Assembly: GCF_007005445.1 (NCBI RefSeq)
Contig: NZ_CP041387.1
Span: 2,418,001-2,482,000 of the forward strand
DNA: 64,000 bases
Source of the DNA: Rhodopseudomonas palustris
GTDB lineage: Bacteria > Pseudomonadota > Alphaproteobacteria > Rhizobiales > Xanthobacteraceae
Direction of reading: 5' to 3'
Part shown: in pieces, positions 1 to 9,224 of the stretch
Numbering within the stretch: position 1 is the first letter of the stretch
Layout: each line of letters starts with the position of its first letter
Translations under genes and position numbers: made by a program
Notes under the pieces: generated by a model
Database searches by the model: none
Told to the model about the DNA's origin: nothing
Seen by the model: the letters and a program-made list of their open reading frames with translations, nothing else

Positions 1-1253
1 GTCGCGGCGACGCCGATGCCGGCGGGCACGCCGAACCCCATGCCCGCGTAGTATCCCGGGGCCGCCAGGGCAGTGTTGTCGATCTCCATCGCGGTGAACA
101 GGCAGTCGCCGATGTCGGCGGTCATCGGCATCTTGCCGTGGCGGTCGAACAGATCGTTGATCGCGGTGGCGATGTCCGACGGCGCGATCGGCGAAGGGTC
201 GAGGGCCAGCCCACGTGGATAGGCCATCCCCTTGCCGGCGTTGCGCGGCCGCGGCGGATGCTGCGCGGCGTTGGCATCGAGACCGGCGATCAGATCGGCC
301 AGCGGCAGGTCGCGATAGACGTGGTGGCCGATCTGCACCTCGCGCCCGGTCGCCAGCACGGTCCGGCGCGGATCGGTCATGTTCGACGACAGCGCGAAGT
401 TGGTATCGGACAGGATCACGCCGAACATCAGCACCAGGTCGGCCCCCTCGACCAGCGCCGACAGGTCGGGATCGCCGGCGGCGCCGAGATAGGTGCCGGC
501 CACCACATCGTCGTCGCCTTCGAGCAGGCCGCGGCCCATGAATGTCGTCACCACCGGCAGGCCGAGCTTGCGGGCGAGCGCCCCCACCTGCTGCTCGACG
601 CCGTAGCGGCGGATCTCGACGTCCACCACCATCACCGGCGACTTCGCGTTGGCGATCCGCGCCAGAATTTCCTCGGCGCATTCGTCGCGCGCCCCGGCAT
701 CGGCCTCGCGCCGCGGCAGCTTCGGCACCGGGTCGACCTTGGCGTCGACCATGTCGCGCGGGAACTCGATATAAACCGGCAGCGACAGTTCGAGCGCGCT
801 GCGCAGCACTCGCGCGATCTCGGCCGGTGCGGTCGCCGGATCGGTCAGCACCGCCTGATCGCAGGTGACTTCCTTGAATACCGCAAGCTGGGTGTCGACG
901 GTCCGCACCTGATGATGCAGCAGATAGCCGCTGGTGCGCTCGCGCGCGCCGGGCGCGCCTGCGATCACCACCACCGGCGAGCGCTCCGCATAGGCGCCGG
1001 CGACCGAGTTGACGAGGTTGAACGCGCCGGCTCCGTAGGTCACGACCGCGACGCCGATGCTGCCGCGATAGCGCGACGCCGCGTCGGCCGCAAAGCCGAC
1101 CGCCGGCTCGTGGCTCAGCGTGAAATACGGCAGCGTGCCGCTCTCCTCGATCACCTTGAAGAACGGCAGCACGAAGTCGCCGGGGATGCCGAAAATCTCC
1201 CGGGCACCGTGATCCTTGAGGGCGTCGAGCAGCGCGGTCGCAAGCGTCGGCAT
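1..1253 (-). CDS. ThDP-dependent 2-keto-acid decarboxylase (indolepyruvate/phenylpyruvate type), 3' end outside window
   Basis: Partial: about 417 N-terminal residues are present and the C-terminus lies beyond position 1. It reads MPTLATALLDALKDHG from the ATG at 1253. The N-terminal PYR domain has the catalytic glutamate in SHEPAVGFAADA (E49), followed by the central domain. A GDCLFTAMEI segment near the break is the start of the ThDP-binding domain, whose own GDG-NN motif is cut off. Within the family this most resembles phenylpyruvate/indolepyruvate decarboxylases, which make aryl acetaldehydes from aromatic 2-keto acids. An acetolactate-synthase-like enzyme or another keto-acid decarboxylase cannot be excluded. 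It is transcribed divergently from pyrB. Confidence 0.8.
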   Translation of the reverse strand, partial: MPTLATALLDALKDHGAREIFGIPGDFVLPFFKVIEESGTLPYFTLSHEPAVGFAADAASRYRGSIGVAVVTYGAGAFNLVNSVAGAYAERSPVVVIAGAPGARERTSGYLLHHQVRTVDTQLAVFKEVTCDQAVLTDPATAPAEIARVLRSALELSLPVYIEFPRDMVDAKVDPVPKLPRREADAGARDECAEEILARIANAKSPVMVVDVEIRRYGVEQQVGALARKLGLPVVTTFMGRGLLEGDDDVVAGTYLGAAGDPDLSALVEGADLVLMFGVILSDTNFALSSNMTDPRRTVLATGREVQIGHHVYRDLPLADLIAGLDANAAQHPPRPRNAGKGMAYPRGLALDPSPIAPSDIATAINDLFDRHGKMPMTADIGDCLFTAMEIDNTALAAPGYYAGMGFGVPAGIGVAA

Positions 1254-1445
1254 GAGAGCTCCTGACTGGGCACGAAGGGCACCGGACCGCTTTACCAGAG
1301 CTTACGACTTTCGACCAACCGCACGCCCGTGTGACACGCCGCACGGCCGAAAGGCCGGCTGCTCCACAACGCCGGGGGATTATTCCGCGCCGTGCCCCGA
1401 TGCCGCTTGCCCGGCTATCCAACTCTCCCTATAGCTCTTGCTTTA

Positions 1446-2399
<954 letters not shown>

Positions 2400-2418
2400 T
2401 GCCGGAACGGGAAACAAC

Positions 2419-3720
2419 ATGCTGACCGACCGCCGCCCGATCCTGCTCGCCAACGCCCGCCTGATCGATCCCTCGCGCGACTTCGACGGCATCGGTGACG
2501 TGCTGATCGCCGACGGCGTGATCCGCGATGCCCGTCGCGGCATCGGCGCCGCCGGCGTCCCCGAAGGCACCGACATCGTCAACTGCGCCGGCATGGTGGT
2601 CGCCCCCGGCCTGATCGACATGCGCGCCTTCGTCGGCGAGCCCGGCGCCAGCCACCGCGAGACCTTTGCGTCCGCCAGCCAAGCCGCGGCCGCCGGCGGC
2701 ATCACCACCATCGTCTGCCAGCCGAACACCAGCCCGGTGATCGACAATTCGGCGACGGTCGACTTCGTGATGCGCCGCGCCCGCGACACCGCGATCGTCA
2801 ACATCCACCCGATGGCCGCGATCACCAAGGGCCTCGCCGGCGCCGAAATGACCGAGATCGGCCTGTTGAAGGCCGCCGGCGCGGTGGCGTTCAGCGACGG
2901 CGACCTCAGCATCACCAACGCCCAGGTGATGCGCCGGGCGCTGACCTACGCGCGCGATTTCGACGCGCTGATCGTGCATCACACCGAGGATCCCGACCTC
3001 GTCGGCGAAGGCGTGATGAACGAGGGCGAGTTCGCCACAAGGCTCGGCCTCGCCGGGATTCCCAACGCCGCCGAAACGGTGATGCTGGAGCGCGACATCC
3101 GTCTGGTGATGCTGACCGGAGGACGCTACCACGCCGCGTCGCTGAGCTGCATCGAGTCTCTGGAGATCATGCAGCGCGCCCGTGACCTCGGCCTGCCGGT
3201 GTCGGCATCGGTCTCGATCAACCATGTCGCACTGAACGAGAACGACATCGGGCCGTATCGCACCTTCCTGAAGCTGGCGCCGCCGCTACGTACCGAGGCC
3301 GACCGCAAGGCGCTGATCGCAGCGCTGGCCTCCGGGCTGATCGACGTGGTGATGTCGGACCACAATCCGCAGGACGTCGAGGTCAAACGCCTGCCGTTCG
3401 CCGAGGCAGCCGCCGGCGCGATCGGGCTGGAAACCATGCTGCCGGCCGGTCTGCGGCTGGTCCACGCCGGCGAACTCGATCTGCTGAGCCTGATCCGCGC
3501 GATGTCGACCCGACCCGCCGAACTGCTCGGCCTGCCCGGCGGCACGCTGCGCGCCGGCAGCCCGGCCGACCTGATCGTGATCGACCCGGACGTGCCGTGG
3601 CTGGTCGATCCGGACGAACTGAAATCGAAGTGCAAGAATACGCCGTTCGACGAAGCGCGGTTCTCCGGCCGGGTGACCCGCACCATCGTCGGCGGCCGGA
3701 CCGTCTATGAGCATGTGTGA
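2419..3720 (+). CDS. pyrX: Dihydroorotase homologue, probably non-catalytic (PyrX/PyrC' type)
   Basis: A 433-residue amidohydrolase-fold protein of class I dihydroorotase type (LIANARLIDPSRDF-like start, C-terminal GRTVYEHV). In catalytic enzymes the first strand carries an HxH metal motif (DxHxHxREP). Here the aligned stretch is D67-M-R69-A-F71-V-G-E-P, so both histidines are gone. Other landmarks persist, such as HHTED and S-D314-H-N-P. Known relatives encoded beside pyrB in Pseudomonas are inactive and serve as structural partners for the ATCase dodecamer. I infer the same role here from the lost ligands and the 19-bp linkage to pyrB. A catalytic pyrC should then exist elsewhere in the genome. 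Many databases would simply label this dihydroorotase. Confidence 0.9.
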   Translation: MLTDRRPILLANARLIDPSRDFDGIGDVLIADGVIRDARRGIGAAGVPEGTDIVNCAGMVVAPGLIDMRAFVGEPGASHRETFASASQAAAAGGITTIVCQPNTSPVIDNSATVDFVMRRARDTAIVNIHPMAAITKGLAGAEMTEIGLLKAAGAVAFSDGDLSITNAQVMRRALTYARDFDALIVHHTEDPDLVGEGVMNEGEFATRLGLAGIPNAAETVMLERDIRLVMLTGGRYHAASLSCIESLEIMQRARDLGLPVSASVSINHVALNENDIGPYRTFLKLAPPLRTEADRKALIAALASGLIDVVMSDHNPQDVEVKRLPFAEAAAGAIGLETMLPAGLRLVHAGELDLLSLIRAMSTRPAELLGLPGGTLRAGSPADLIVIDPDVPWLVDPDELKSKCKNTPFDEARFSGRVTRTIVGGRTVYEHV

Positions 3721-3728
3721 GATTTGAA

Positions 3729-3764
3729 GGCTGGTTGAGTCAGCCGCTTGAACCAGGCCTTTCG
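3729..3764 (+). terminator. Weak terminator-like hairpin after pyrX
   Basis: GGCTGGTT (3729-3736) pairs with AACCAGGCC (3751-3759) with one bulge, followed by TTTCG. The stem is modest and the T run short, so this is only a candidate 3' end for the pyrB-pyrX transcript. Confidence 0.3.
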
Positions 3765-3767
3765 ATC

Positions 3768-3850
3768 CGTCATTGCGAGCGCAGCGAAGCAATCCAGAAA
3801 TGCCGAGCACGGAACTGGATTGCTTCGTCGCTTCGCTCCTCGCAATGACG
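3768..3850. repeat. Extragenic inverted repeat (copy A)
   Basis: Two nearly complementary arms, 3768-3797 (starts CGTCATTGCGAG, ends CAATCCAG) and 3815-3850 (starts CTGGATTGCTTCG, ends CGCAATGACG), enclose about 17 bases. The element lies between pyrX and plsY and matches a palindromic type common between genes in Rhodopseudomonas and Bradyrhizobium. A diverged second copy lies at 19024-19148. Confidence 0.8.
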
Positions 3851-3897
3851 GGGAGAGTCTGACTTTATTGCCGCGCTAGAGTGTTTGGAGAGTTGTG

Positions 3898-4506
3898 ATG
3901 ATCGGGATCTACCTTGGCGCACTGGTGATCGGTTATCTGTTCGGCTCGATCCCGTTCGGCCTGATCCTCACCAAGGTCGCCGGCACCCAGGATCTGCGCT
4001 CGATCGGCTCCGGCAATATCGGCGCCACCAACGTGCTGCGCACCGGCCGCAAGGGCCTCGCCGCCGCAACATTGCTGCTCGATGCGCTGAAGGGCACCGC
4101 GGCGGTGATCCTCGCCGCCTATCTCGCCGCCGGGACCGACGCGATCGCCGCCAACGCCGCGATGCTGGCGGCCCTCGGCGCCTTCCTCGGCCATCTGTTT
4201 CCGGTGTGGCTGAAGTTCAAGGGCGGCAAGGGCGTCGCCGTGTATATCGGCGTGCTGATCGGCCTGTTCTGGCCGGCCGCGGTGGTGTTCTGCCTGATGT
4301 GGCTGGCGACCGCCTTCACCTCGCGCTACTCGTCATTGTCGGCGCTGGTCGCGAGCTTCGTCACCCCGATCTTCCTGTGGTGGTTCGGCCACGCCGCCCT
4401 CGCCTCACTCTTCGCGGTGCTGACCCTGCTGCTGTTCTGGATGCACCGCGAGAACATCAAGCGGCTGCAGGCCGGCACCGAAGGCAAGATCGGCGAGAAG
4501 AAGTAA
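3898..4506 (+). CDS. plsY: Acyl-phosphate:glycerol-3-phosphate acyltransferase PlsY
   Basis: Integral membrane enzyme that transfers an acyl group from acyl phosphate to glycerol 3-phosphate, the first step of phospholipid synthesis. The 202-residue product has the three PlsY signatures: the N-terminal [11 protein letters not shown] with [13 protein letters not shown] (about residues 37-49), the [12 protein letters not shown] loop (about 106-117) and the RHRENI-like HRENIKRL near the C-terminus. Several hydrophobic helices lie between them. GTG at 3895 and ATG at 3898 are adjacent in frame. The ATG sits 7 bases after GGAG and is preferred. dprA follows after 129 bp, a pairing often seen in alphaproteobacteria. 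Confidence 0.95.
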   Translation: MIGIYLGALVIGYLFGSIPFGLILTKVAGTQDLRSIGSGNIGATNVLRTGRKGLAAATLLLDALKGTAAVILAAYLAAGTDAIAANAAMLAALGAFLGHLFPVWLKFKGGKGVAVYIGVLIGLFWPAAVVFCLMWLATAFTSRYSSLSALVASFVTPIFLWWFGHAALASLFAVLTLLLFWMHRENIKRLQAGTEGKIGEKK

Positions 4507-4635
4507 CCGCACGTCCTTGCGAGCAGCCTGATCGCACCCCGCCGACACGACCCGTTCGTGCGCCGCGGCCCACCGCCTTGGTCGGCCTTGTTCACACGCT
4601 AAAGTTACGTCACACTCCCGCTCGCGGGGGCGGAT

Positions 4636-5772
4636 GTGGGCGAGCGCGGCAGTGATCCAGGGACGACCGTCCTCACCGAGGCGCAGCGGATCGATTGGCT
4701 GCGGCTGATCCGGGCCGACAATGTCGGGCCGCGGACGTTTCGTTCGCTGATCAATCATTTCGGCTCGGCGCGCGTGGCGCTGGAGCGGTTGCCGGAGTTG
4801 GCGCGGCGCGGCGGCGCCGCGCGGGCTGGACGCATCCCATCCGAGGACGAAGCGCGGCGCGAGATCGAGAGCGGGCGCCGGATCGGCGTCGAGCTGGTGG
4901 CGCCGGGCGAGACCGGCTACCCGCCGCGGCTGGCCACGATCGACGATGCGCCGCCGCTGCTCGGAGTCCACGCCCTGCCCGATGCGCTCGCCGTGATGGC
5001 GCGGCCGATGATCGGAATCGTCGGCTCGCGCAACGCCTCGGGCGCCGGACTGAAATTCGCCGGCCAACTCGCCGCCGATCTTGGCGCAAGCGGCTTCGTG
5101 GTGATCTCCGGCCTGGCCCGCGGCATCGACCAGGCGGCGCATCGCGCCAGCCTTGCCGGCGGCACCGTTGCGGTGCTGGCCGGCGGCCATGACAAGATCT
5201 ACCCGGCCGAGCACGAGGATCTGCTGCTGGACATCATTCAGGCGCGCGGCGCCGCGATCTCCGAGATGCCGCTCGGTCACATCCCCCGGGCCAAGGATTT
5301 TCCGCGCCGCAACCGGCTGATCTCCGGCGCCGCGGTCGGCGTCGTGGTGATCGAGGCCGCCTATCGCTCCGGCTCGCTGATCACCGCCCGCCGCGCCGCC
5401 GATCAGGGCCGCGAGGTGTTCGCCGTCCCGGGATCGCCGCTCGACCCGCGTGCCGCCGGAACCAACGACCTGATCAAGCAGGGCGCGACCCTGATCACAT
5501 CGGCGTCCGACATTGTCGACGCGGTTGCGTCGATCCTGGAGCGGCCGGTCGAGATGCCGAACCGGGAGCCGGAGCACGCGCCGCCGACCGGGGAGCCGGA
5601 GGCAAGCGACCGCAGCCGGATTCTCGGCCTGCTCGGACCGAGCCCCGTCGGAATCGACGATCTGATCCGCCTGTCGGGCATTTCACCCGCCGTGGTGCGC
5701 ACCGTGCTGCTGGAGCTCGAACTCGCCGGCCGCCTCGAACGCCACGGCGGCTCCCTGGTGTCGCTGAGCTGA
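4636..5772 (+). CDS. dprA: DNA-processing protein DprA
   Basis: Loads RecA on single-stranded DNA during natural transformation and is also widely conserved in non-competent bacteria. The 378-residue protein has a SAM-like N-terminal region ([16 protein letters not shown]), the Rossmann-like core with [13 protein letters not shown] (about residues 125-137), [15 protein letters not shown] and [22 protein letters not shown], and a C-terminal winged-helix DML1-type domain (about 325-378). The first in-frame start is GTG at 4636. The nearby ATG at 4634 is out of frame. No other competence genes are in the window. Confidence 0.93.
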   Translation: MGERGSDPGTTVLTEAQRIDWLRLIRADNVGPRTFRSLINHFGSARVALERLPELARRGGAARAGRIPSEDEARREIESGRRIGVELVAPGETGYPPRLATIDDAPPLLGVHALPDALAVMARPMIGIVGSRNASGAGLKFAGQLAADLGASGFVVISGLARGIDQAAHRASLAGGTVAVLAGGHDKIYPAEHEDLLLDIIQARGAAISEMPLGHIPRAKDFPRRNRLISGAAVGVVVIEAAYRSGSLITARRAADQGREVFAVPGSPLDPRAAGTNDLIKQGATLITSASDIVDAVASILERPVEMPNREPEHAPPTGEPEASDRSRILGLLGPSPVGIDDLIRLSGISPAVVRTVLLELELAGRLERHGGSLVSLS

Positions 5773-5786
5773 GCGCGACCGCGCCC

Positions 5787-5824
5787 AAAAAAGCCAACGG
5801 CCCGAAGCGATGACACTTCGAGCC
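5787..5824 (-). terminator. Rho-independent terminator for the small minus-strand gene
   Basis: On the minus strand GGCTCGAAG (5824-5816) pairs with CTTCGGGCC (5807-5799), one mismatch or G-U, and is followed within a few bases by six T (5792-5787). It lies downstream of the gene ending at 6029 and just beyond the dprA stop, so it may serve both strands. Confidence 0.5.
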
Positions 5825-6028
5825 ATTGTCCAGGAGCGGACGTACATCCGGCCCGCCCCGACGTTCGAATCGTGAACTGGTTCGGTTAATTAGACGTTAA
5901 TCGTCACCACCTCATGACAACGGCAGCCGCCTGTCAGTGCCGGCCGTCCTTGCCGCTGCCTGCAGCTCACCCAGAACATGAGGATATCGAGAGGAATCCA
6001 ATCGGATGAGAGCCTTGAAGGAACCTGT

Positions 6029-6244
6029 TCACTCGCTGGTGGAATTGCGCCGGCGGCGCACGATGTCCTTGGCTTCCATCCGCGCCATATCGAGAAGGTA
6101 ACAAAGTACATCGAGACGGTGCGCTCGGGCGACCTGAATCAGTTGCCCGGTCGCCTCCGACAGGTATTGGGCCGCTTCGACCGGCCCGCCATCTCCCGGG
6201 CGGGCGTAGCGGGAGTTTCCGTGGCTCTCGGACGGCGGCGACAT
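6029..6244 (-). CDS. Conserved small hypothetical protein (71 aa)
   Basis: A 71-residue product without signal peptide or membrane segment. Its middle, GGPVEAAQYLSEATGQLIQVARAHRLDVLCYLLDMARMEA, resembles a family of short helical proteins of unknown function in Rhizobiales, recognised by the pattern of an AAQY/I-type start, an A/L-rich helix and a LDML-type second helix. That resemblance is from memory, not from a search. The ATG at 6244 lies about 10 bases after AGGA. An alternative out-of-frame ATG lies slightly upstream. It is transcribed away from topA, with a candidate terminator downstream at 5787-5824. Function unknown. Confidence 0.65.
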   Translation of the reverse strand: MSPPSESHGNSRYARPGDGGPVEAAQYLSEATGQLIQVARAHRLDVLCYLLDMARMEAKDIVRRRRNSTSE

Positions 6245-6392
6245 CGGGCACCATTCCTAGACAGATTGGAACTCTCCGATAAGGAGAGAGACTCAATCAT
6301 ATACACGTATAGGTTGTGCAGCTCTAGGTTTATGTTTCGTGAATTTCAGTTCTGAGTGGGTCTGATTTCGGCCTAGTTGCCCGATCGGCGAT

Positions 6393-6421
6393 TTGACAGC
6401 GCCCCTGTCACCACCCATGTT
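6393..6421 (+). promoter_or_regulatory. Sigma-70-like promoter upstream of topA
   Basis: TTGACA (6393-6398) is a perfect -35 consensus, followed at 17 bp by CATGTT (6416-6421) as a weak -10. Transcription would begin near 6428, just before the hairpin at 6434-6460. Assigned by eye only. Confidence 0.45.
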
Positions 6422-6433
6422 CCGGGCAATCCG

Positions 6434-6465
6434 GCCGGCGCGAGTCTCGCAGACCGGCCTTTTTC
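6434..6465 (+). terminator. Terminator-like hairpin in the topA leader
   Basis: GGCCGG (6434-6439) pairs with CCGGCC (6455-6460). Inside it GCGAG and CTCGC form a second stem, and TTTTT (6461-6465) follows directly. It has the form of a factor-independent terminator yet lies only 24 bases before the topA ATG, between a promoter-like element and the gene. It may end a short upstream RNA or attenuate topA. Confidence 0.7.
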
Positions 6466-6489
6466 TCTTCATTATGATGCTTGGATGCG

Positions 6490-9222
6490 ATGAACCTCGT
6501 CATTGTCGAGTCGCCCGCGAAGGCCAAGACGATCAACAAATATCTCGGCTCGTCCTATGAGGTTCTGGCCTCGTTCGGGCACGTGCGCGACTTGCCGGCG
6601 AAGAACGGATCGGTCGACCCGGATGCCGACTTCCAGATGATCTGGGAGGTCGACCCGAAAGCCGCGAGCCGTCTCAACGACATCGCCAAGGCTCTGAAGA
6701 ATGCGGACAAGCTGATCCTCGCCACCGACCCTGATCGCGAGGGCGAGGCGATCTCCTGGCACGTGCTGGAGGTGATGAAGCAGAAACGTGCGCTGAAGGA
6801 CCAACAGGTCGAGCGCGTGGTGTTCAACGCCATCACCAAGCAGTCGGTCACGGATGCGATGAAGCACCCGCGCCAGATCGACGGCGCCCTGGTCGACGCC
6901 TATATGGCGCGCCGGGCGCTCGACTATCTGGTCGGCTTTACCCTCTCCCCGGTGCTGTGGCGCAAGCTTCCCGGCGCCCGCTCCGCCGGCCGGGTGCAAT
7001 CGGTGGCGCTGCGGCTAGTGTGCGACCGCGAGACGGAAATTGAGAAATTCGTCCCCCGCGAGTACTGGTCGCTGATCGCCACTCTGGCGACGCCGCGGGG
7101 CGATACCTTCGAGGCGCGGCTGGTCGGCGCCGATGGCAAGAAGATCCAGCGGCTCGACATCGGCACCGGCGCCGAGGCCGAGGACTTCAAGAAGGCAATC
7201 GAGGCGGCGAATTTCCGCGTCGCCACCGTCGAAGCCAAGCCGGCACGCCGCAACCCCTACGCGCCCTTCACCACCTCGACGCTGCAGCAGGAAGCCAGCC
7301 GCAAGCTCGGCTTCGCCCCGGCCCACACCATGCGGGTGGCGCAGCGGCTGTACGAAGGCGTCGACATCGGCGGCGAGACGGTCGGTCTCATCACTTATAT
7401 GCGTACCGACGGCGTGCAGATCGATCCGTCCGCCATCACCCAGGCGCGCAAGGTGATCGCCGAGGATTTCGGCAACGCCTATGTGCCGGAGGCGCCGCGG
7501 CAATACACCGCCAAGGCCAAGAACGCGCAGGAAGCCCACGAAGCGATCCGCCCGACCGACCTGTCGCGGCGGCCGTCCGACGTCAGCCGCAACCTCGATT
7601 CCGACCAGGCCCGGCTGTACGAGCTGATCTGGATCCGCACCGTCGCCAGCCAGATGGAATCCGCCGAGCTGGAGCGCACCACCGTCGATATCGAGGCGAA
7701 AGCCGGGCCGCGCGTGCTGGAACTGCGCGCCACCGGCCAGGTGGTGAAGTTCGACGGCTTCCTCGCCGCCTATCAGGAAGGCCGCGACGACGACTCCGAG
7801 GACGAGGATTCCCGCCGGCTGCCGCCGATGAGCGAGAACGAGGCGCTGAAGCGCGAGGCGCTCGCCGTCACCCAGCATTTCACCGAGCCGCCGCCGCGGT
7901 TCTCCGAAGCCTCGCTGGTGAAGCGGATGGAAGAGCTCGGCATCGGCCGGCCCTCGACCTACGCCTCGATTCTGCAGGTGCTGAAAGATCGCGGCTACGT
8001 CCGGCTGGAGAAGAAGCGGCTGCACGGCGAGGACAAGGGCCGCGTCGTGGTCGCGTTCCTGGAGAGCTTCTTCACCCGCTACGTCGAATACGACTTCACC
8101 GCCGGCCTCGAGGAAGACCTCGACCGCATCTCCAACAATGAAGTGTCCTGGAAACAGGTGCTGAGCGACTTCTGGCGCGACTTCATCGGCGCGGTCGACG
8201 AGATCAAGGATCTGCGCGTCGCCCAGGTGCTCGACGTGCTCGACGAGATGCTCGGGCCGCACATCTATCCGGCGCGCGAGGACGGCGGCGATCCGCGGCA
8301 GTGCCCGAGCTGCGGCACCGGCAAGCTCAACCTGAAGGCCGGCAAGTTCGGCGCCTTCGTCGGCTGCTCGAACTATCCGGAATGCCGCTACACCCGGCCG
8401 CTCGCCTCCGACAGCGCCGGCGATGCCGACCGCGTGCTCGGCACCGATCCCGACAGCGGCCTCGAGGTCGCGGTGAAGTCCGGCAGGTTCGGCCCCTACA
8501 TCCAGCTCGGCGAGGCCAAGGATTACGGCGAAGGCGAAAAGCCGAAGCGGGCCGGCATTCCGAAGGGCACCTCGCCGTCCGATGTCGATCTCGAAATGGC
8601 GCTCAAGCTGCTGGCGCTGCCGCGCGAAGTCGGCAAGCATCCGGAGACCGGGCAGCCGATCAAGGCCGGCATCGGCCGGTTCGGCCCCTATGTCCAGCAC
8701 GAGAAGACCTATGCCAGCCTCGAAGCCGGCGACGACGTCCACACCATCGGTCTCAACCGCGCGGTGACGCTGATCGCCGAGAAGGTGGCCAAGGGCCCGA
8801 GCAAGGGCCGGTTCGGTTCCGATCCCGGCAAGGCGCTCGGCGACCATCCGAGCCTCGGCGCGGTCGCGGTGAAGAAGGGCCGCTACGGTGCCTACGTCAC
8901 CGCCGGCGGCGTCAACGCCACGATCCCGAACGACAAGACCGAAGACACCATCACCCTGCCCGAAGCGATCGCGCTGCTCGACGAGCGCGCCGCCAAGGGC
9001 GGCGGCAAGGCCAAGAAGAAGGCCCCCGCCAAGAAGGCGGCGACCAAGAAAGCCGACGGCGACGCCAAGCCGGCCAAGAAGGCCGCCGCCAAGAAGGCCA
9101 AGCCGAAGGCTGAGAGCGCCGCCGCCAGCAAGGCGCGCGCACCGGTCGCGGCCAAGACGGCGGCGAAGAAGGCCGCCAAGCCCAAAGACGCGGTCAAGAG
9201 CAGCGCCGCCAAGAACGGATAG
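6490..9222 (+). CDS. topA: DNA topoisomerase I
   Basis: Type IA topoisomerase that relaxes negatively supercoiled DNA through a 5'-phosphotyrosine intermediate. The 910-residue protein begins MNLVIVESPAKAKTI, the Toprim domain, which also has DPDREGEAI. The catalytic tyrosine is Y303 in ITYMRTDG. A C4 zinc ribbon starts at C605 (CPSCGTGKLN...CSNYPEC) and is followed by repeated topo C-terminal repeats (GRFGPYIQ-, GRYGAYV-type). The last 80 or so residues are a low-complexity Lys/Ala/Pro tail. The ATG at 6490 is chosen over the in-frame TTG at 6481 because it matches the family start. rnr follows after 2 bp, suggesting cotranscription. Confidence 0.97.
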   Translation: MNLVIVESPAKAKTINKYLGSSYEVLASFGHVRDLPAKNGSVDPDADFQMIWEVDPKAASRLNDIAKALKNADKLILATDPDREGEAISWHVLEVMKQKRALKDQQVERVVFNAITKQSVTDAMKHPRQIDGALVDAYMARRALDYLVGFTLSPVLWRKLPGARSAGRVQSVALRLVCDRETEIEKFVPREYWSLIATLATPRGDTFEARLVGADGKKIQRLDIGTGAEAEDFKKAIEAANFRVATVEAKPARRNPYAPFTTSTLQQEASRKLGFAPAHTMRVAQRLYEGVDIGGETVGLITYMRTDGVQIDPSAITQARKVIAEDFGNAYVPEAPRQYTAKAKNAQEAHEAIRPTDLSRRPSDVSRNLDSDQARLYELIWIRTVASQMESAELERTTVDIEAKAGPRVLELRATGQVVKFDGFLAAYQEGRDDDSEDEDSRRLPPMSENEALKREALAVTQHFTEPPPRFSEASLVKRMEELGIGRPSTYASILQVLKDRGYVRLEKKRLHGEDKGRVVVAFLESFFTRYVEYDFTAGLEEDLDRISNNEVSWKQVLSDFWRDFIGAVDEIKDLRVAQVLDVLDEMLGPHIYPAREDGGDPRQCPSCGTGKLNLKAGKFGAFVGCSNYPECRYTRPLASDSAGDADRVLGTDPDSGLEVAVKSGRFGPYIQLGEAKDYGEGEKPKRAGIPKGTSPSDVDLEMALKLLALPREVGKHPETGQPIKAGIGRFGPYVQHEKTYASLEAGDDVHTIGLNRAVTLIAEKVAKGPSKGRFGSDPGKALGDHPSLGAVAVKKGRYGAYVTAGGVNATIPNDKTEDTITLPEAIALLDERAAKGGGKAKKKAPAKKAATKKADGDAKPAKKAAAKKAKPKAESAAASKARAPVAAKTAAKKAAKPKDAVKSSAAKNG

Positions 9223-9224
9223 AT

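Noticed and set aside
138..1265. Long + strand frame opposite the decarboxylase gene
   Set aside because: The minus-strand frame gives a coherent ThDP-enzyme protein with catalytic Glu and family motifs; the + strand product is Arg/His-rich and shadows it.
5890..6111. 73-residue minus-strand frame overlapping the small conserved gene
   Set aside because: Shares bases with the 6029-6244 gene in another phase and has no conserved pattern.
7015..8847. 610-residue minus-strand frame inside topA
   Set aside because: Antisense of topA; no family resemblance.
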